From positions 82,586 through 146,585 of the forward strand of contig JAUIRK010001033.1 in the NCBI GenBank assembly GCA_030549495.1: a stretch of 64,000 nt of DNA, in the 5' to 3' direction. Shown one piece after another: positions 1 through 12,152 of the stretch. The notes beneath the pieces are model-generated. The model worked only from the letters and a program-made list of their open reading frames with translations. It ran no database searches and had not been told where the DNA came from. Source of the stretch: Nectonema munidae (lineage: Eukaryota > Nematomorpha > Nectonematoida > Nectonematidae). Made by a program: the position numbers and the translations under genes. Position 1 is the first letter of the stretch, and every line of letters begins with the position of its first letter.

Positions 1-2203
1 TACAGTAACCTATGTAACATGAAAGGACCTCCATCTTTTTGCCTACAAATTCGTTATCGACTTGTAGTCTCTACGACATATTATGATTTAGAGTATGTAA
101 TTTTGCTATTCATTTCATGATGATCCTTTCTTGGTAGCTCTTTTTTCATTTGAAATTTATATTCTTCAATGTGTGTTCGAAAATTTTTTTATAATGATAA
201 AATTACTTTTTTCCTCTCTCAAAGCATTCTGATTAAAGAATCTTCTTGATGATCTTAGACTTTTTAATCAGGATCGTGTATTTTATTATCAGGCCTGAAT
301 ATTTGTCAACCAATCTCATTTCAAAGGTTTTTTTCTGATGAATCATTCGTGATGTTCATTGTTCAATTACAAAAAGTTGTCCAAGTTTTCATCTAAAAAA
401 TTATTTCTTTGACGCAAAAGGAAAAAGATGGACAAATTCAATTTAAATTAAAAATATCTTGATAGTGACTAAATTCTCACATATTGGAATTTGTGCCATT
501 TTTGATAAATCTGACCTATTCTAAATTTTCAGATTTTCTACCCATCTTAGCTAAATGTTAATTGTAATCCTATATGATAAGCTATAGATTTAAAAGAGGA
601 ACTTCTTTTTCACAGTCAAAATCTTTTAAAGCATCTATTATATAATTAAACCTCTCCCTAGTTCATTAGAACATGGTAGATCTTCCATTTAGTCAAGATA
701 CATATTTTTTTAAATTATTTGTTTTGATCACATGTTCTCTTTTAAATTAGTTTTCAAATTGGTTCCTTCTCTCATACAAATTTTCAAAAGATTTTATAAT
801 ACGTTTTGTTTGTTTTTTTAATAAATATTTCATACTCAAGATGATTTTAGAAAGTATTATAAACCAAAATATACAAAAAAAAGTATATTTTCACTATATA
901 TCTAATATGCAGCCATTTTTTGAAAATTTTTTACAGAACTGATTTTTAGGCATACATTACTAATTCAATTGCCACTTCGAGATATTTTTTAACCGTACTA
1001 TCCAAAATCCAGTACAGAAATAAAATAAGCATAGTCGATTTGGTATAAAATAGATATTTTATTTTTTTGAAAATATTTTTGAAGACAGTATCTTGAAATA
1101 AACCGCAAATCTGATTGAAGCTTTCAGATATTTTAAAACCATAAGTGCCAAAACTGAGTCCAAAAATGAAACCAGCATCTTCCATTTGGCATAAAAACAG
1201 ATATTTTATTTAAATTTCAAAAATATTTCTGTAGACATTAGACGTAAATCGAACATTTGATTGATACTTTCAGACATTTAAAACCTCTAAATGCAAAAAA
1301 TGATTTCAGAAATAAAAATGATCATAGTCGAATTGGTATAAAAACATATATTTCATGTAAAATTAGAGAGAATATTTTGGGATAGTTTTACGACATAAAC
1401 CGCAAATTTGATTGACACTAGCAGTAAAACCTCTAAATGGAAAAACTGTCTTCAGAAATGAAATCATCATGATCTATTTGCTATAAAAACATATATTTAC
1501 CGTAAAATTATAATCAATATTTTTGAAAACAAATTTTAGAACTAAACGCAAATTTGATTGATACTTATAGGTATTTTCAAATTCAACCTGGAAAAATGGA
1601 GTCCATAAATGAAACTAGTATGGTTGATTTGGTATAAAAACATATATTTAATTGTAAAATTTGAATGAATGTATTTGGAAACAATTTTTAGAAGTAAACC
1701 GCAAATTTAATTAACACGTATAAGTATTTTCACATCCTAAACGTAGAAAATGAGTCCAGAAATGAAAACAGCATGACCGATTTAGTATTAAAGCATATAT
1801 TTTATGTAAAATTTGAAGGTATATTTTATTAGATACATTTTTGATCAATCAAAATTTTGATTGACATTTTCTAAAAAGTAACCATGATTATTGAAAAAAT
1901 TAAATATATAAAGTGTTATGCGTTCCAAGCTGTATATAATTATAAATTTTTAGGGTATTATATAGTATAGATCCTAAGTTAAGATTAAGTACAGATAATG
2001 TCAAAATTTTGCTGAAAAATTTTAATTTTTAATTTTGATTGACGGTCTTGGGCATGTAAGGGCCATTCAACTACCATGAAAATGGTTTCAAAAGATGCAG
2101 CTAGCGATTTTAGGAAAAGTCACAAAATTTGAAGAGATATGATTCAGCCAATTTTCTAATTTTTTAGTGAAGGGGGCGTTTTACGCCCCCAGCACTAATA
2201 GGG
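1..2203. mobile_element. piggyBac-ended satellite element, copy A (right part)
   Basis: This stretch matches 48319-50410 closely over its first 1.8 kb; both begin with tacagtaacctatgtaac. It ends with the 16-bp terminal repeat cccagcactaataggg followed by TTAA, and the mirror image of that end starts copy B at 46216. TTAA target sites with ends beginning CCC are typical of piggyBac-type transposons. The element runs off the left edge of the window, so its left end and left satellite array are not seen here. It has no convincing coding frame; the 79-residue frame at 946-1185 lies in the repeats. It therefore looks non-autonomous. Assignment to piggyBac rests on the ends only. Confidence 0.7.
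1090..1860. repeat. Right satellite array of copy A, ~150-bp units
   Basis: Diverged tandem units recur about every 150 bp. Each carries a block like accgcaaatttgattgac, then a block like atgagtccagaaatgaaa, then ataaaaacatatattt. The recurring block lies near 1105, 1249, 1400, 1547, 1698 and 1850. Copy B has the same array (about 49400-50410) with one or two more units, so the unit number varies between copies. Confidence 0.75.
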
Positions 2204-2207
2204 TTAA
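2188..2207. repeat. Right terminal inverted repeat and TTAA of copy A
   Basis: The 16-bp repeat occupies 2188-2203 and TTAA occupies 2204-2207. Just inside is a near-perfect palindrome, gggggcgttttacgccccc. The left end of copy B has the same 16 bp in inverted orientation and a related gggggcgtaaagtgccc block. Confidence 0.75.
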
Positions 2208-2346
2208 GGGAAGAGTTTTGGAGTGATTTTGGGCAAATAGGGAGGAGCTACAGATTTTTCTCTAAGATCAAACAGTGTAAAAGCAAAGACATTTTCTGAA
2301 TATTTGAAAGATGAAAAGAAAATGGAATGTGTTGGATTCTTGGAAG

Positions 2347-2351
2347 ACATA
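2347..2351. repeat. Target-site duplication, left of the gypsy fossil
   Basis: ACATA here is repeated at 5447-5451. Five base pairs is the usual duplication for Ty3/gypsy integration. Confidence 0.6.
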
Positions 2352-2495
2352 TGTTATATGATTGTAAATATATGCTGTAAGCTTATTGCACCTTTTAATT
2401 AAAAGGCATCCCTAAGCCAATATTTATTTATGTTAACACTATTTCCTGACATTGACGCAAGGCATAGTTGCTTAATAAATTATCTTATTACATAA
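2352..2495 (+). repeat. 5' LTR of gypsy fossil
   Basis: It begins TGTTATATGATTGTAAA and matches 5296-5446 along its whole length. The exact right edge is uncertain by a few bases. Confidence 0.8.
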
Positions 2496-5295
2496 CACTT
2501 TAAACAACTATCTGTCATGTCTTTTCCAACTAACTCTTCTGATAAAACAGTGCCTTATCTCACGCCTGGAGTTTTAAACATTGATCCTGATGATGTTGAC
2601 GCCCAAGAGTTTTATCAACATTGGAAAAAAATGGAAATGCTTCTCGTTTACCTCGGTGCTTCTGCTGAAAATAAGTTTCATATTTTAGTTACTCGCGTAA
2701 GTTCTAAAATTTTCAAGCATGTGTTGAAATTAGTTATATACAAGAGTTCTTTGGAGGCGTTAGACAAACTTTTCTTGAAAAAGCATAGTCGTATGTCAGC
2801 ACGCTTCAAACTTTTCACCAGGAAACAAAAGCCCTGTGAGTCTGTTACCTCCTTCATAGAGAGCTTGCAAGAGTTATCAAACGACTGACAGTACGAAGCT
2901 TTGTCTGCTGAAGAAAGCAGGAAAGAAGCTGTGTGCGTCGCGTTGATCCAAGGATTGAGTTCTCAATTGATTCGCAATTGCATTCTTGAGAAATCTAACG
3001 TAAAACTACAATCTGCAATTGATATGGCTATGGCACTTACGTTGACTAGTCAGGAAGCTAAGCTATTTGAATGTCCTGTGCGTAATCTGATGGAAGAGAA
3101 TGCTAAGCAAGGTAAGGATACCGAATTATCCGCTGCAAAGACTCAATACTCATAGCAGTGCACCTATTGTGGATTGTCCATACATCCTAGGTTTAAATGC
3201 CCTTCCCGGAATGTTCAGTGTCATTCGAGTATGAAACAAGGACACTTTGCCAGAGTGTGTAAGTTTAAAGCTCAGCCAACTAGAGTTTTGTCTCAAGCTC
3301 TGCTCCCTTTAACGTCTTCTACTTCTGCTTCTTGTAACCTAAAAATGCTGTCGAAGATATCAACTTCAATTGAGTACGATACAAAGCACTTGTAGATACA
3401 GGATCTTCAAATAGTTTCATCAGTTGTGCAACTGTAAATCGCTTTAAACTGCCTATCTCTCCTTCTCCAGTATCAGTTGGTATGGCGAGTTCCTTACAAA
3501 GCGTTCTTTGCAATGGTCACGTATTCATTAACTTTTATTTTAACGGGCAGTATTATTATAACAATATTAAACTAATAGTTTTTCCAAATTTACTAACCGA
3601 TTTTGTTTTGGGGCAAGATTTACAGTCTAATCATAAGTCTATTCATTTTAATTTTACAGGTAATAGACCTTCTTTAAACATTGTGTCCTTACGAGTACTC
3701 AAGTGTGATACTCCATCTCTTTTTTCGAACCTTTCACCGAAGTGCCACCCAGTTATAACTAAATCACGTAACTTTAGTGCACAGGATAGACATTTTATTA
3801 ACTCGGAGATTGAGAGAATGTTACGAGAAGGAATAATAAAGCCTAGCAATAGCCATTTGCGGGTGCAAGAGTTGTGAAGTCAGACACCAAGTCTAGACTT
3901 GTAATTGATTATTCTCAGACCATCAACCGGTTCACTCTTCTAGATAGCTACCCATTACCTAAGATAGACGATTTGGTTAGAACGATGGCAAGTTATACGT
4001 TTTTTAGTAGCATAGATCTATGTTCTGCTTATCATCAAGTAGCTATCAATGAAAAAGATAAGCCATATACAGCATTTCAAGCTGGGAATGCTCTCTACCA
4101 ATTTAGACGTATACATTTTGAGTTAACAAACAGGGTAGCATGTTTTCAAAGGATAATAGATAAATTGAAAAAAATGAAAAATTAAATGATACTTATGCCT
4201 ATCTAGATTACATAACGATATGTGGATTAGACCAAGACCATCACCACAAAAACGTCAAAAAATTTTTAGAGGCTTCGTAGCGTCTGCAATGGTTGTCATA
4301 TTTACCGTTATGTTAAGCCACAGTTTGTTAAAACTAATGAAAAATTAATAAAAGCAATTCGTCGCTGGGAAAGTCTTAATTTAAATTTTAAGGGTCCAAT
4401 ACCAAGTGTGTCTAACAACAAATATATTTTAGTAGTTGTAGATGAATATTCTAGGTTTCCTTTTGCAATTCCTTGTCAAAATACTTCGTCTGCAACTTTA
4501 ATTTTTCATTTAACAAAACTCTTTTCTGTCTTGGGCCGAACTATGTGCATTCTGATCGTGGAGGTAGCTTTATGAGTGAGGAGTTTAGAACTTTTTTGAA
4601 AACAAAAGGTCTTGTGCCCAGTAGAACAACTCCATATAACCCAGAAGGAAATGGGCAAGCTGAGAGATTTGTAGGTTCTATAAGGAAATAAATTTTATTG
4701 ACATTAAAAAGTTTGAATTTTGATATAAGATACTGTGAAGAGGCTATTCCGGTTGCATTGCACTCTTTGAAAACTTTAATATGCACTATCACTAACAAGT
4801 CACTGCACGAGTTTATGTTTACTTTTCCTCAAAAAACGCAGACAGGAACTTCCATGCCACACGGGTTGCTGAGTCCATGCAAGGCTCCCGTCAGAAAGTT
4901 CAACCCAAGTAGCAAATGCGTGGAGCAAGTGGAGGAAGTTGATGTAATCGATGCAAATCACCAGTACGCACATGTTTTATATCCAAGTGGGAGAGAAGAC
5001 ACCGTTTCCTTGAAGCATCTATCACAAGCCCCTCAAAGTAAAGCTCTTTAAAACCAAAACTCATAGGAGTACCCAATGGAAAAGATTGTGGAAAAAGGTG
5101 GGCTTACATCAAGCGATGGTCAAGGCGGTACCGCATTTGATAAAGAAGAACAAACGGATAGTGGAGAGACACAATGTATAAAGGAAACTGAAGACCAAAG
5201 CTCTGAACTCCTTCCAAGAAGATCAAGTAGAGAAAGAAAGCCTGTGGAAAGACTTCAATTACAATGGTGACCTTTGTTTTCCTGGAAGGGAAGAA

Positions 5296-5446
5296 TGTTA
5301 TATGATTGTAAACATATGCTGTAAGCTCATCGCACCTTTAAATTAAAAGGCATCTCCGAGCCAATATTTATTTATGTTAACACTATTTAAATGCCTGACA
5401 TTGATGCAAGGCATAGTTGGTTAATAAATTATCTTAATACATAAAA
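5296..5446 (+). repeat. 3' LTR of gypsy fossil
   Basis: It matches 2352-2495 apart from a small insertion and scattered substitutions. It is followed by the ACATA target duplication, then by resumed hAT coding sequence. Confidence 0.8.
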
Positions 5447-6194
5447 ACATAATGTCACATGTGTGTGATCTTAATATCAAACTGCAAATGGAAAAACACA
5501 CCATCTTCAATTTAATCTCAGTAATTCATGCTTTCCAGAAAAAATTACGGCTTTTCAAGAATGATATTCAGAGCCAACCTTTCCATTTTCCTAGACTTTT
5601 GGAGCAATATAAAGAAAAAACCGATACTAAACATGCTCAATTTATTGAGAAGCTGATCAATAATTTCAAGGTACGTTTTGATGACTTTGTTCTTGGAAAA
5701 CAGCTGCTGCTGTTCACTCAAAAGCCTTTTCTGGTGACAGATCTCACAGAATTTTCAGTCGAAGTAAAACTCACCTGAAAATGGGTAGATGCTGCAGAAA
5801 TCCAACTGGAACTAATTGACTTTCAAGAGAATGTAGAGCTGAAACAAGTATTCTGTGATTGTGCACCAGAAACATTTTGATCAAAGGAAGGATCCCCTGC
5901 TAATTTTCCCACTCTTCACAGACTAGCAGTGCAAATTCTCACAATGTTTGGCTCCACTTACTGCAGCGAATCTGCTTTCTCTACCATGAACTTTGTGAAG
6001 AACAAGTTTCGCTCATGCATGACCAGTGAACACCTCCACCACTGTCTTCGACTCGCTGTTGCTAAATTAGTACCAAGATTTAGGGAGCTAACAAGAAACA
6101 AAGAGTGTCATTTTTCTCACTAAAGTAAAGTCTGGCTGTAGTATTGATTTTTTTATTTGTAATATCTTCAATCGTAAATCCTATTCTTGTTATA

Positions 6195-6400
6195 TTTTAG
6201 CTACAAAATTCAATGATGTTTGCTGATGATATTACTTTTATTATGTCAGTTAATTCTTCCTTATTACAAGATGATTCCTATAATACAGTTTAATATGAAA
6301 TTAAAAAAGAAATTTGTAATATACATTGTTGGCTTAATGATAATCGTATGTTCATGAACAATATTAAAACAAAGCTCTATTTTTTCCAACTTTAAAAAAA
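6195..6400 (+). pseudogene. LINE reverse transcriptase fragment
   Basis: The plus strand reads MMFADDITFIMS, the catalytic (F/Y)ADD box of a non-LTR reverse transcriptase. It is followed after one stop by a stretch with IHCWLNDNRMFMNNIKTK, which fits the WL..N.L..N..KT thumb motif of CR1/Jockey-type LINEs. Only about 65 codons remain. It is an old truncated relic directly after the hAT gene. Confidence 0.6.
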
Positions 6401-7790
6401 AATTTGATGAAATCTTTAAAAAGTTTGAAATTGAACGTGTAAAATCCTTACTTTTGCAGATTTATGTGTAACTTTCTCTTACTATTAGTAAATATGAAAA
6501 CTCAAAATGTCTGTATTAAAAATTTGTTCTTATGATGTTTCATTAAACTTTCATTATTTTAATGTAAATTTACGTATATTACTTTTTACAAGTCTAATAT
6601 ATAAATAAATATACATATTACACACATACTTTTATGTATTAATAGTTATTTTATATCAAAGGTAGTTGTGACAGCGGTCCAAGAGGCGTTATGACACAAC
6701 CTTGCAAATTGATTTATTCTTTTTCTATCTTTATTTTGTTTGTATTCAATTATTTATAAAACTCAGGCTTTTGTCATATTTACAACCATATTATTATATT
6801 TTCCAAATAAAGTTCTTCTTCTTATTTCACTTACATTGTGCTTGTGGAGAAGCAACCTTGATGATATTTCGGTAGTTAATTAGAAATGGAATTGAAAATG
6901 AAAGATGGGAAATTTGAAATCCAAAAATAACCAGAATGGGTAGTTTAGCCCTAATTTGAACAAGGAAAAAGGGGCCAAAATTTTAAGGTGGAGGGCCCAG
7001 ATATATTTCTCGAGGGGACAAAAAGTTTCCAGAGAATAACATTTTTAATAAGAATATTTTACCCTTAGGTTGTAATCTGCATTTGTGTTAGGAACACGCT
7101 TAAATACTTTGTAACGGATCTTTTTTATAAAAGCAATAATTAACTTAATTTTTCTGACTTTACTAATTTATTTTCATAAATAGAACTTTTATTAATTCCT
7201 TATTTTATTTAAAATCAAATACATTATCGAACTACTATAAAACATTATCTAAAAAATATACCTATCTCTCCGATACATTGCTACAAGCCATTTTACAACT
7301 ACTATTATCACATAACACCCCAAATAAAATGGAAATATAGAAAGCGATACTAAGAGAAATAGAAAGAAGAACCAGCAGTTTTCGGTACTGATATATTAAT
7401 TCGTCCACAACAAATATCACTTGACAAAAGATACATCAGTAAGGACGAGGGAAGAAATCAAAGAAATCTTCTCTACTCTCTTCTCACTAATTTGTGCTTA
7501 GAATACGTTTCTACTTGCTACTTTGCATGGATTGTATGATGTTTGGGAAGATAAGCACCCAGTTATGTGTTATCTGATTTACATCATCTCATTGTCTTTT
7601 TTTTATCATATCAAACACTCTTTCTGGCTGAGTTATTTTCTAAAAAATAGAAAGATTTAATCTCTAAGCGAGGATGATCATTTTGTATTCATTCGTGTTG
7701 CACCTTTTTTCAACTTTTTAAATTACATTTATTGTATAATAATCGATTTGTTTTACGATACTCTCAGTAAATTTTTTAAATTTTTACAAT
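6401..7790. other. AT-rich DNA without recognised genes
   Basis: No gene or intact transposon was recognised on either strand. The sequence is AT-rich with short homopolymer runs. Confidence 0.5.
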
Positions 7791-7796
7791 TTTTGA

Positions 7797-8240
7797 GACT
7801 TTGTTATAACATAACATAACATAGCATAATTTATTAGCGAAAGTAGGCAGAGCCTGTTGATAAATATCGCATTTGAGTAAAGGAAAGAAGAAGGGGAGAA
7901 TGCAATGTTTAGCAGAGCTCAAACATTCTGTCTTTCCAAAATTCATCCAATTTTTTCTTAAAATCATATACGTTTGGAGCATTAACAATGTCATCGGGAA
8001 GTGAATTCAAGTCATTAATCATTCTTTCAGAGAAAAACGATTTCTGACATTTTTGAGAGTGGAATCTTTGCTTTCTTTTTGAAAAATCAGGTAAAATTCT
8101 AGAGTTGATGAGCATCTTTCCATGAAGGATATTATAAACGGTAATCATGTCTCTCCTTTTGAAACGATAGAGTAAGGAAAGTAGATTTAGTTTCATGAGT
8201 CTTTCCTTGTAGCTTATGTCTTTCAAACCATGATTGTCAA
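7797..8240 (-). pseudogene. 3' end of a CR1/L2-like LINE (ORF2 C-terminus)
   Basis: The minus-strand frame at 8226-7909 reads SYKERLMKLNLLSLLYRFKR, then RDMITVYNILHGK, then a region with FFSERMINDLNSLPDDIV and FKKKLDEFW. This is the conserved C-terminal tail of CR1/L2-type LINE ORF2 proteins. It is followed by a short 3' UTR and a run of ttatg-like repeats near 7808-7830, which resembles a LINE 3' microsatellite. The element is strongly 5'-truncated, as LINE insertions usually are. Confidence 0.75.
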
Positions 8241-8689
8241 AGTCTTTAAAAAGTTAAAGTCTTTTAAAGTTATAATATATAGTTTAATATTGGATCATAT
8301 TCCTTACTAAAATTTAGAAAAAACTTTTAAAATTTTAATTTATTATTCCACGACTATTTTTTATAGTTATGTTTCTCCAATTTAAATAAAATATAGGCAA
8401 ATCTAGATTGTCTATTATATTATGCGGAAATGTCCAATATTTTTTCCCATCTAAGGAATTTATAAACAAACAAATAATGTTTGATGATTCTATTTCTGGT
8501 TTTCAGCTCCCACCTTACAAAAAAGTATTATCAGCTCAAAGGGAGGGGTGTCATGTGAGTCAGAATACTCACACTCCTTATGGCCTGATTAATACCATAC
8601 ACAAACTTTTACTCGCCTTTTACGAAATGCAGTTTTACAATAGCTCTATTAATCGCGGATAGTCTACTACTAATATCCCGATAGTAAAA

Positions 8690-8790
8690 TTCAAAGGGGA
8701 TGTGAGTAAGCTTGGTTAGATACTGGGTTTCGATAACTCAAGGTCTTGGATTCGATCCTGCATCAAGCCCACTTTCCTCATAGTTGGATA
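8690..8790 (+). repeat. tRNA-derived SINE-like fragment
   Basis: A box-A-like stretch (gtaagcttggttagatac) and a box-B-like stretch (ggattcgatcc) are spaced as in tRNA genes, but no clean cloverleaf is seen. A related sequence lies on the minus strand near 22700-22800, sharing ttagatac and caaggtct-ggttcg blocks, so this looks like a SINE rather than a tRNA gene. Confidence 0.45.
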
Positions 8791-9059
8791 CAAGCGTACA
8801 TTACCTACATTTACTAGCTACATTGGTAACTACATTTTACAGATAAAAAATAAGAAGGAAAGAGAAAGAATGAATCAATTTTGAAGAGAAAAAGTTACAA
8901 ATATGATATATTTATAGATACGAAACGTTTGAGAGTATTTTTGGGTATTCGTTTACTTTCTGAATATATTAATTTACTTTCGAGACATATTTCAGAGCAG
9001 AACTGACGTTAAAAATAAAATCATATATTATTTTCAGAAAAAAATTATTTTAGAAAATC

Positions 9060-9610
9060 ATCGTATTCTTGCATTTTGCTGACAATAAATTTTTATATTT
9101 AGAAGATAAATTTTTCAAATTCGATACTTTTGATTTTCACTTGAATGAAAAATTCATGGACGATTTTGTTCCAGTTCAATATATAGCTCATGATGAATCA
9201 ATAGTTAATTACTTTTGCGGACATTCTTGTAAGCAATGTATACGAAGCAAGCCAAAAATTATATTTGGATGCAAAGTTTGGTGATTTTGTACTTCAGATG
9301 GATATCTCTTTCACTTTGATTTTTATATCGATTTTTTATTTTGTTTTTGTTAGTAAAACAAAATCAAAAAGAGTGAAGAAAAAACTCTATATTACTATCT
9401 TAAAAAGATTCAAGAGGAATAGTAAATTGATATTTACAAATGGATTTTATATGTTATCCAAGCTAGAACTGCGCCCAAAATGTTCAGGCCCAAAATGACA
9501 GAAAATGAAAGTGGTATGTGCAAAAAAGGGGCCTTCCCTATGATTGATTTTAGATGGATGCAAAATAATGTTGTCACCCTATGTAATTCCACTTATTGTA
9601 TTTTTACCAT
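9060..9610 (+). pseudogene. piggyBac transposase fragment
   Basis: The frame at 9069-9284 contains YIAHDESIVNYFCGHSCKQ followed by RSKPKIIFGCKVW. This matches the first catalytic-Asp region of piggyBac transposases (DE....F.G....KQ....KP...G.K.W). Downstream, in other frames, are SDGYLFHFDFY and FRWMQNNVVTLCNS, which match the next conserved blocks. The frame is broken by stops and shifts, and the N- and C-termini are missing. No terminal repeats were found nearby. Confidence 0.65.
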
Positions 9611-9649
9611 ATAAATTAGTAAAAAGTTTTATAGAAGAAAAGGGAAAAG

Positions 9650-12146
9650 ATTGAAATCGATTGTCCAAATTTAATTTTTCTGCATAATTCAACTCATAAT
9701 TTTTCAATTATTGCAACAAGTATAATGTTAGCATACAACGTAAAAAGTAGTACTTCTCATTGTTCACTTTGATGCTCGATGTTTCATTGTATTATTTGTG
9801 GTACTTACACATAAAACACATTGAAAAAATCTTTAGTAGATTGCAGAAGGAAGGAAGTGCAGGAAAAGCTGTTCTCACATCCTGACATAATCGATGTAAT
9901 GATGAAGAAAGTGCTGTCCTCTTAGGGGAGAAGGAGAACTCTCCATGTATAAATAAAAGTCATAAAACATAGAATATAATGTTGAATATAATGCAAAACA
10001 AAAATAAAAATCTATTTAAATCACGATAATAAGCGTGTATAAAAGTCATAAAAGCAAGTTTTTGGATGCAAATAAACATGGCATTTAATACAATTACGAT
10101 TAGGAGCAACTTTACATTGTCTGTTCCATTTTTTCTAATATTACTTTACAAGTGTTCAAAAGAGATTTAAGTTTATTTTTCAGCAAAAAAATTATTTTTC
10201 CAAGGCATTAAAAATTAATTTAAAATTATCATTACAAGAATACAAGTCTTTATTTTGTTGATTTGATATTTTATATAAAAAAGTTCTTCATTATTCAATA
10301 CTGTAAAACAAATTTATAGCTTTTTTTTGCCTCATGAGTTATCAAAATTCACCTTATAAATTATTTATATCATTCCCTACTTCATTAACAGATTCAATAT
10401 TTGACATTTTGCCCTTACAAGAATATATAAAAATTCCATTATTTCCTTCTCCGAACGTTCATTGAATAAATTTTAAAAAAGCTTATGACCTATTTTATAT
10501 TTATCTCCAAACAATACGAGCTTTTCTTGAACTAGTTAGATAATTGAAAATAAATAATATAAAATAAAATTATTTCGATTGTAATTAAGTAAAAACCAAA
10601 ATTTATGATGATATTTAGAATTGAATTTTAATTAAAATTTATAAAATAAAATTTCTATTTGAATTTAAAAAATCTATAAATAATAACTTTATAAATATAC
10701 AATAGTATTTGTAATTCAATCTCTATATATAACATTTAATTACTTTTTAACTTTTAGTTAAATAGATCAATTAAAATAAAAAACATAAATTTTTGTTAAA
10801 ATTGATACTTAATTTTAGAAATAAATAGCGATTATTTTTTGTTAATATGAACGAGTTTAGGAATAATTTAATCCTAAAAATGGAAATTTTTTTATGCATT
10901 TGATCAATAAAACGAGTAAAATTAAAAGGGTGACCAAGCACTCAAAATTTCGAGTGGTTTAGAACATTTTTCAAGAGGAAAAAAACTGTTAAAGTTTTGG
11001 ACGAATAAATTCAATATGCGACGATCTTTGAAACTGCAATGAAAAGATACGGTTATTTCCAACTTATAACGTTTTTGAGTCATAATTTTCAGACGTGTGT
11101 GCGTTAACAATTCTCTTACAATTTTTATATGAACAATTATCACTAAATCTGATATAATAATTGAATGAAAAGTAAAAAGATTATCCCACGAATATATTTA
11201 TATTCCAATATTTTTGATAAAAAAGTATTTTAATTATTATTTTTGATTTTACCTTCATTAAATATTTTAGGGCCTAAAGGTCGTTTCGATAAAGATTTGG
11301 ACGTGTATATAAAAAAAGGCTGAAGAGCACGGAGCCAATATGTAGATTTTTGTGTTTAAGCGTGGGTATACACGCTTAAGTATATGCTTGTATACTCTTT
11401 TCAAAGGAAAATCTCTCATCTTCTGTTTAAAAACGCCTTTTCGCAATTCAAAATGCAAACCTTGATTAAAATAAATCATTAGTCAAGATGTAAACTTTAA
11501 TATCCACTTTATTTCCTCACTCCTTTCATAGGTATTTACAAAGTGCAGGATTGTAAATTTTGCTTACTTTTTAATTAACTTTCTCAGTAGAGAGAGGGGG
11601 AGAGAGAGGTGGTGGTTGTGTTGAAGACCGCGAACAAGTAAACTGCTTCAAAGAATTCACTCTTTCACCACTACAACCAAAGCGAGCCACTTTACAAAGC
11701 CAATTTTTAATTACACCAAGTGTCATATACGCGGAGATAGATAACTTTATCTTGTTGAGTAGAGCGTTGCTGAGCATTTTCCCATCGCGAGCTAAGTGAT
11801 ATTCACTTATCGTATGCAAGCGCCACCACGACCAGTTTACATATCACCATGTCACTATCTATTATATTATAGGCATAATAAATTTCAATAAGCAAAGTAG
11901 CCAAACGGAACAGAGTTGAACAGTGAGGAACAAAATTCGAGCAGCAACGATGTTAACTAATCAGCAATCGCTATTCTTGTTCCACATTTATATGGAAGGA
12001 GTTAATAGCCCAAATGTCCTTACTACCTATGTATGGGTAAAAGCTTTCAATAAGAAATTTAGTAAATACTACCTACAAGCTACGATTTTGATTTTTTTCC
12101 CAAATTTACACATTTTATCCTAATAGCTAAATAATTTAATTAGAAA
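9650..12146. other. AT-rich DNA without recognised genes
   Basis: No gene was recognised. One small perfect hairpin lies at 11356-11379 (ttaagcgtg, loop ggtata, cacgcttaa). The 82-residue minus-strand frame at 11571-11819 has no recognisable homology. Confidence 0.5.
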
Positions 12147-12152
12147 AATTAC

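Larger units (their letters stand above)
2352..5446 (+). mobile_element. Ty3/gypsy LTR retrotransposon fossil
   Basis: This is a short, broken LTR element of about 3.1 kb with about 145-bp LTRs. In order one sees gag-like sequence from about 2517 with a zinc-knuckle-like cysteine cluster near 3165-3260, a protease-like DTGSS motif near 3400, reverse transcriptase motifs near 3870-4170, integrase core sequence near 4540-4690 (HSDRGGSF, GNGQAERF), and a C-terminal tail up to about 5270. It is shorter than a typical gypsy element and has several breaks, so it is not functional. The two LTRs differ at roughly ten of about 140 positions by eye, so the insertion is not recent. It sits inside a hAT transposase gene. 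Confidence 0.85.
2208..6123 (+). pseudogene. hAT transposase gene relic (ZBED5/GTF2IRD2-like lineage), interrupted
   Basis: Translated pieces match the hAT transposase lineage that includes ZBED5/GTF2IRD2-like proteins. At 2209-2346 there is a piece reading FWANREELQIFL and, after a frameshift, KAKTFSEYLKDEKKMECVGF. At 5452-5778 it continues with MSHVCDLNIKLQ, and at 5905-6123 comes the C-terminal dimerisation region with SESAFSTMNFVKNKFRS. At least three in-frame stops are visible (one near 2221, one at 5776, one near 5878), so it is a dead gene. The middle is interrupted by a Ty3/gypsy fossil. The N-terminal part is missing because a piggyBac-ended element abuts at 2204. Its own terminal repeats were not recognised. 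Confidence 0.75.

Noticed and set aside
946-1185. 79-residue minus-strand frame, also present at 49265-49504
   Set aside because: Conserved only because the whole repeat is duplicated; it lies partly in the satellite array and shows no protein features.
8690-8790. A functional tRNA gene
   Set aside because: Box A and box B are degenerate and no cloverleaf with a proper anticodon arm was found; a second similar piece points to a SINE.
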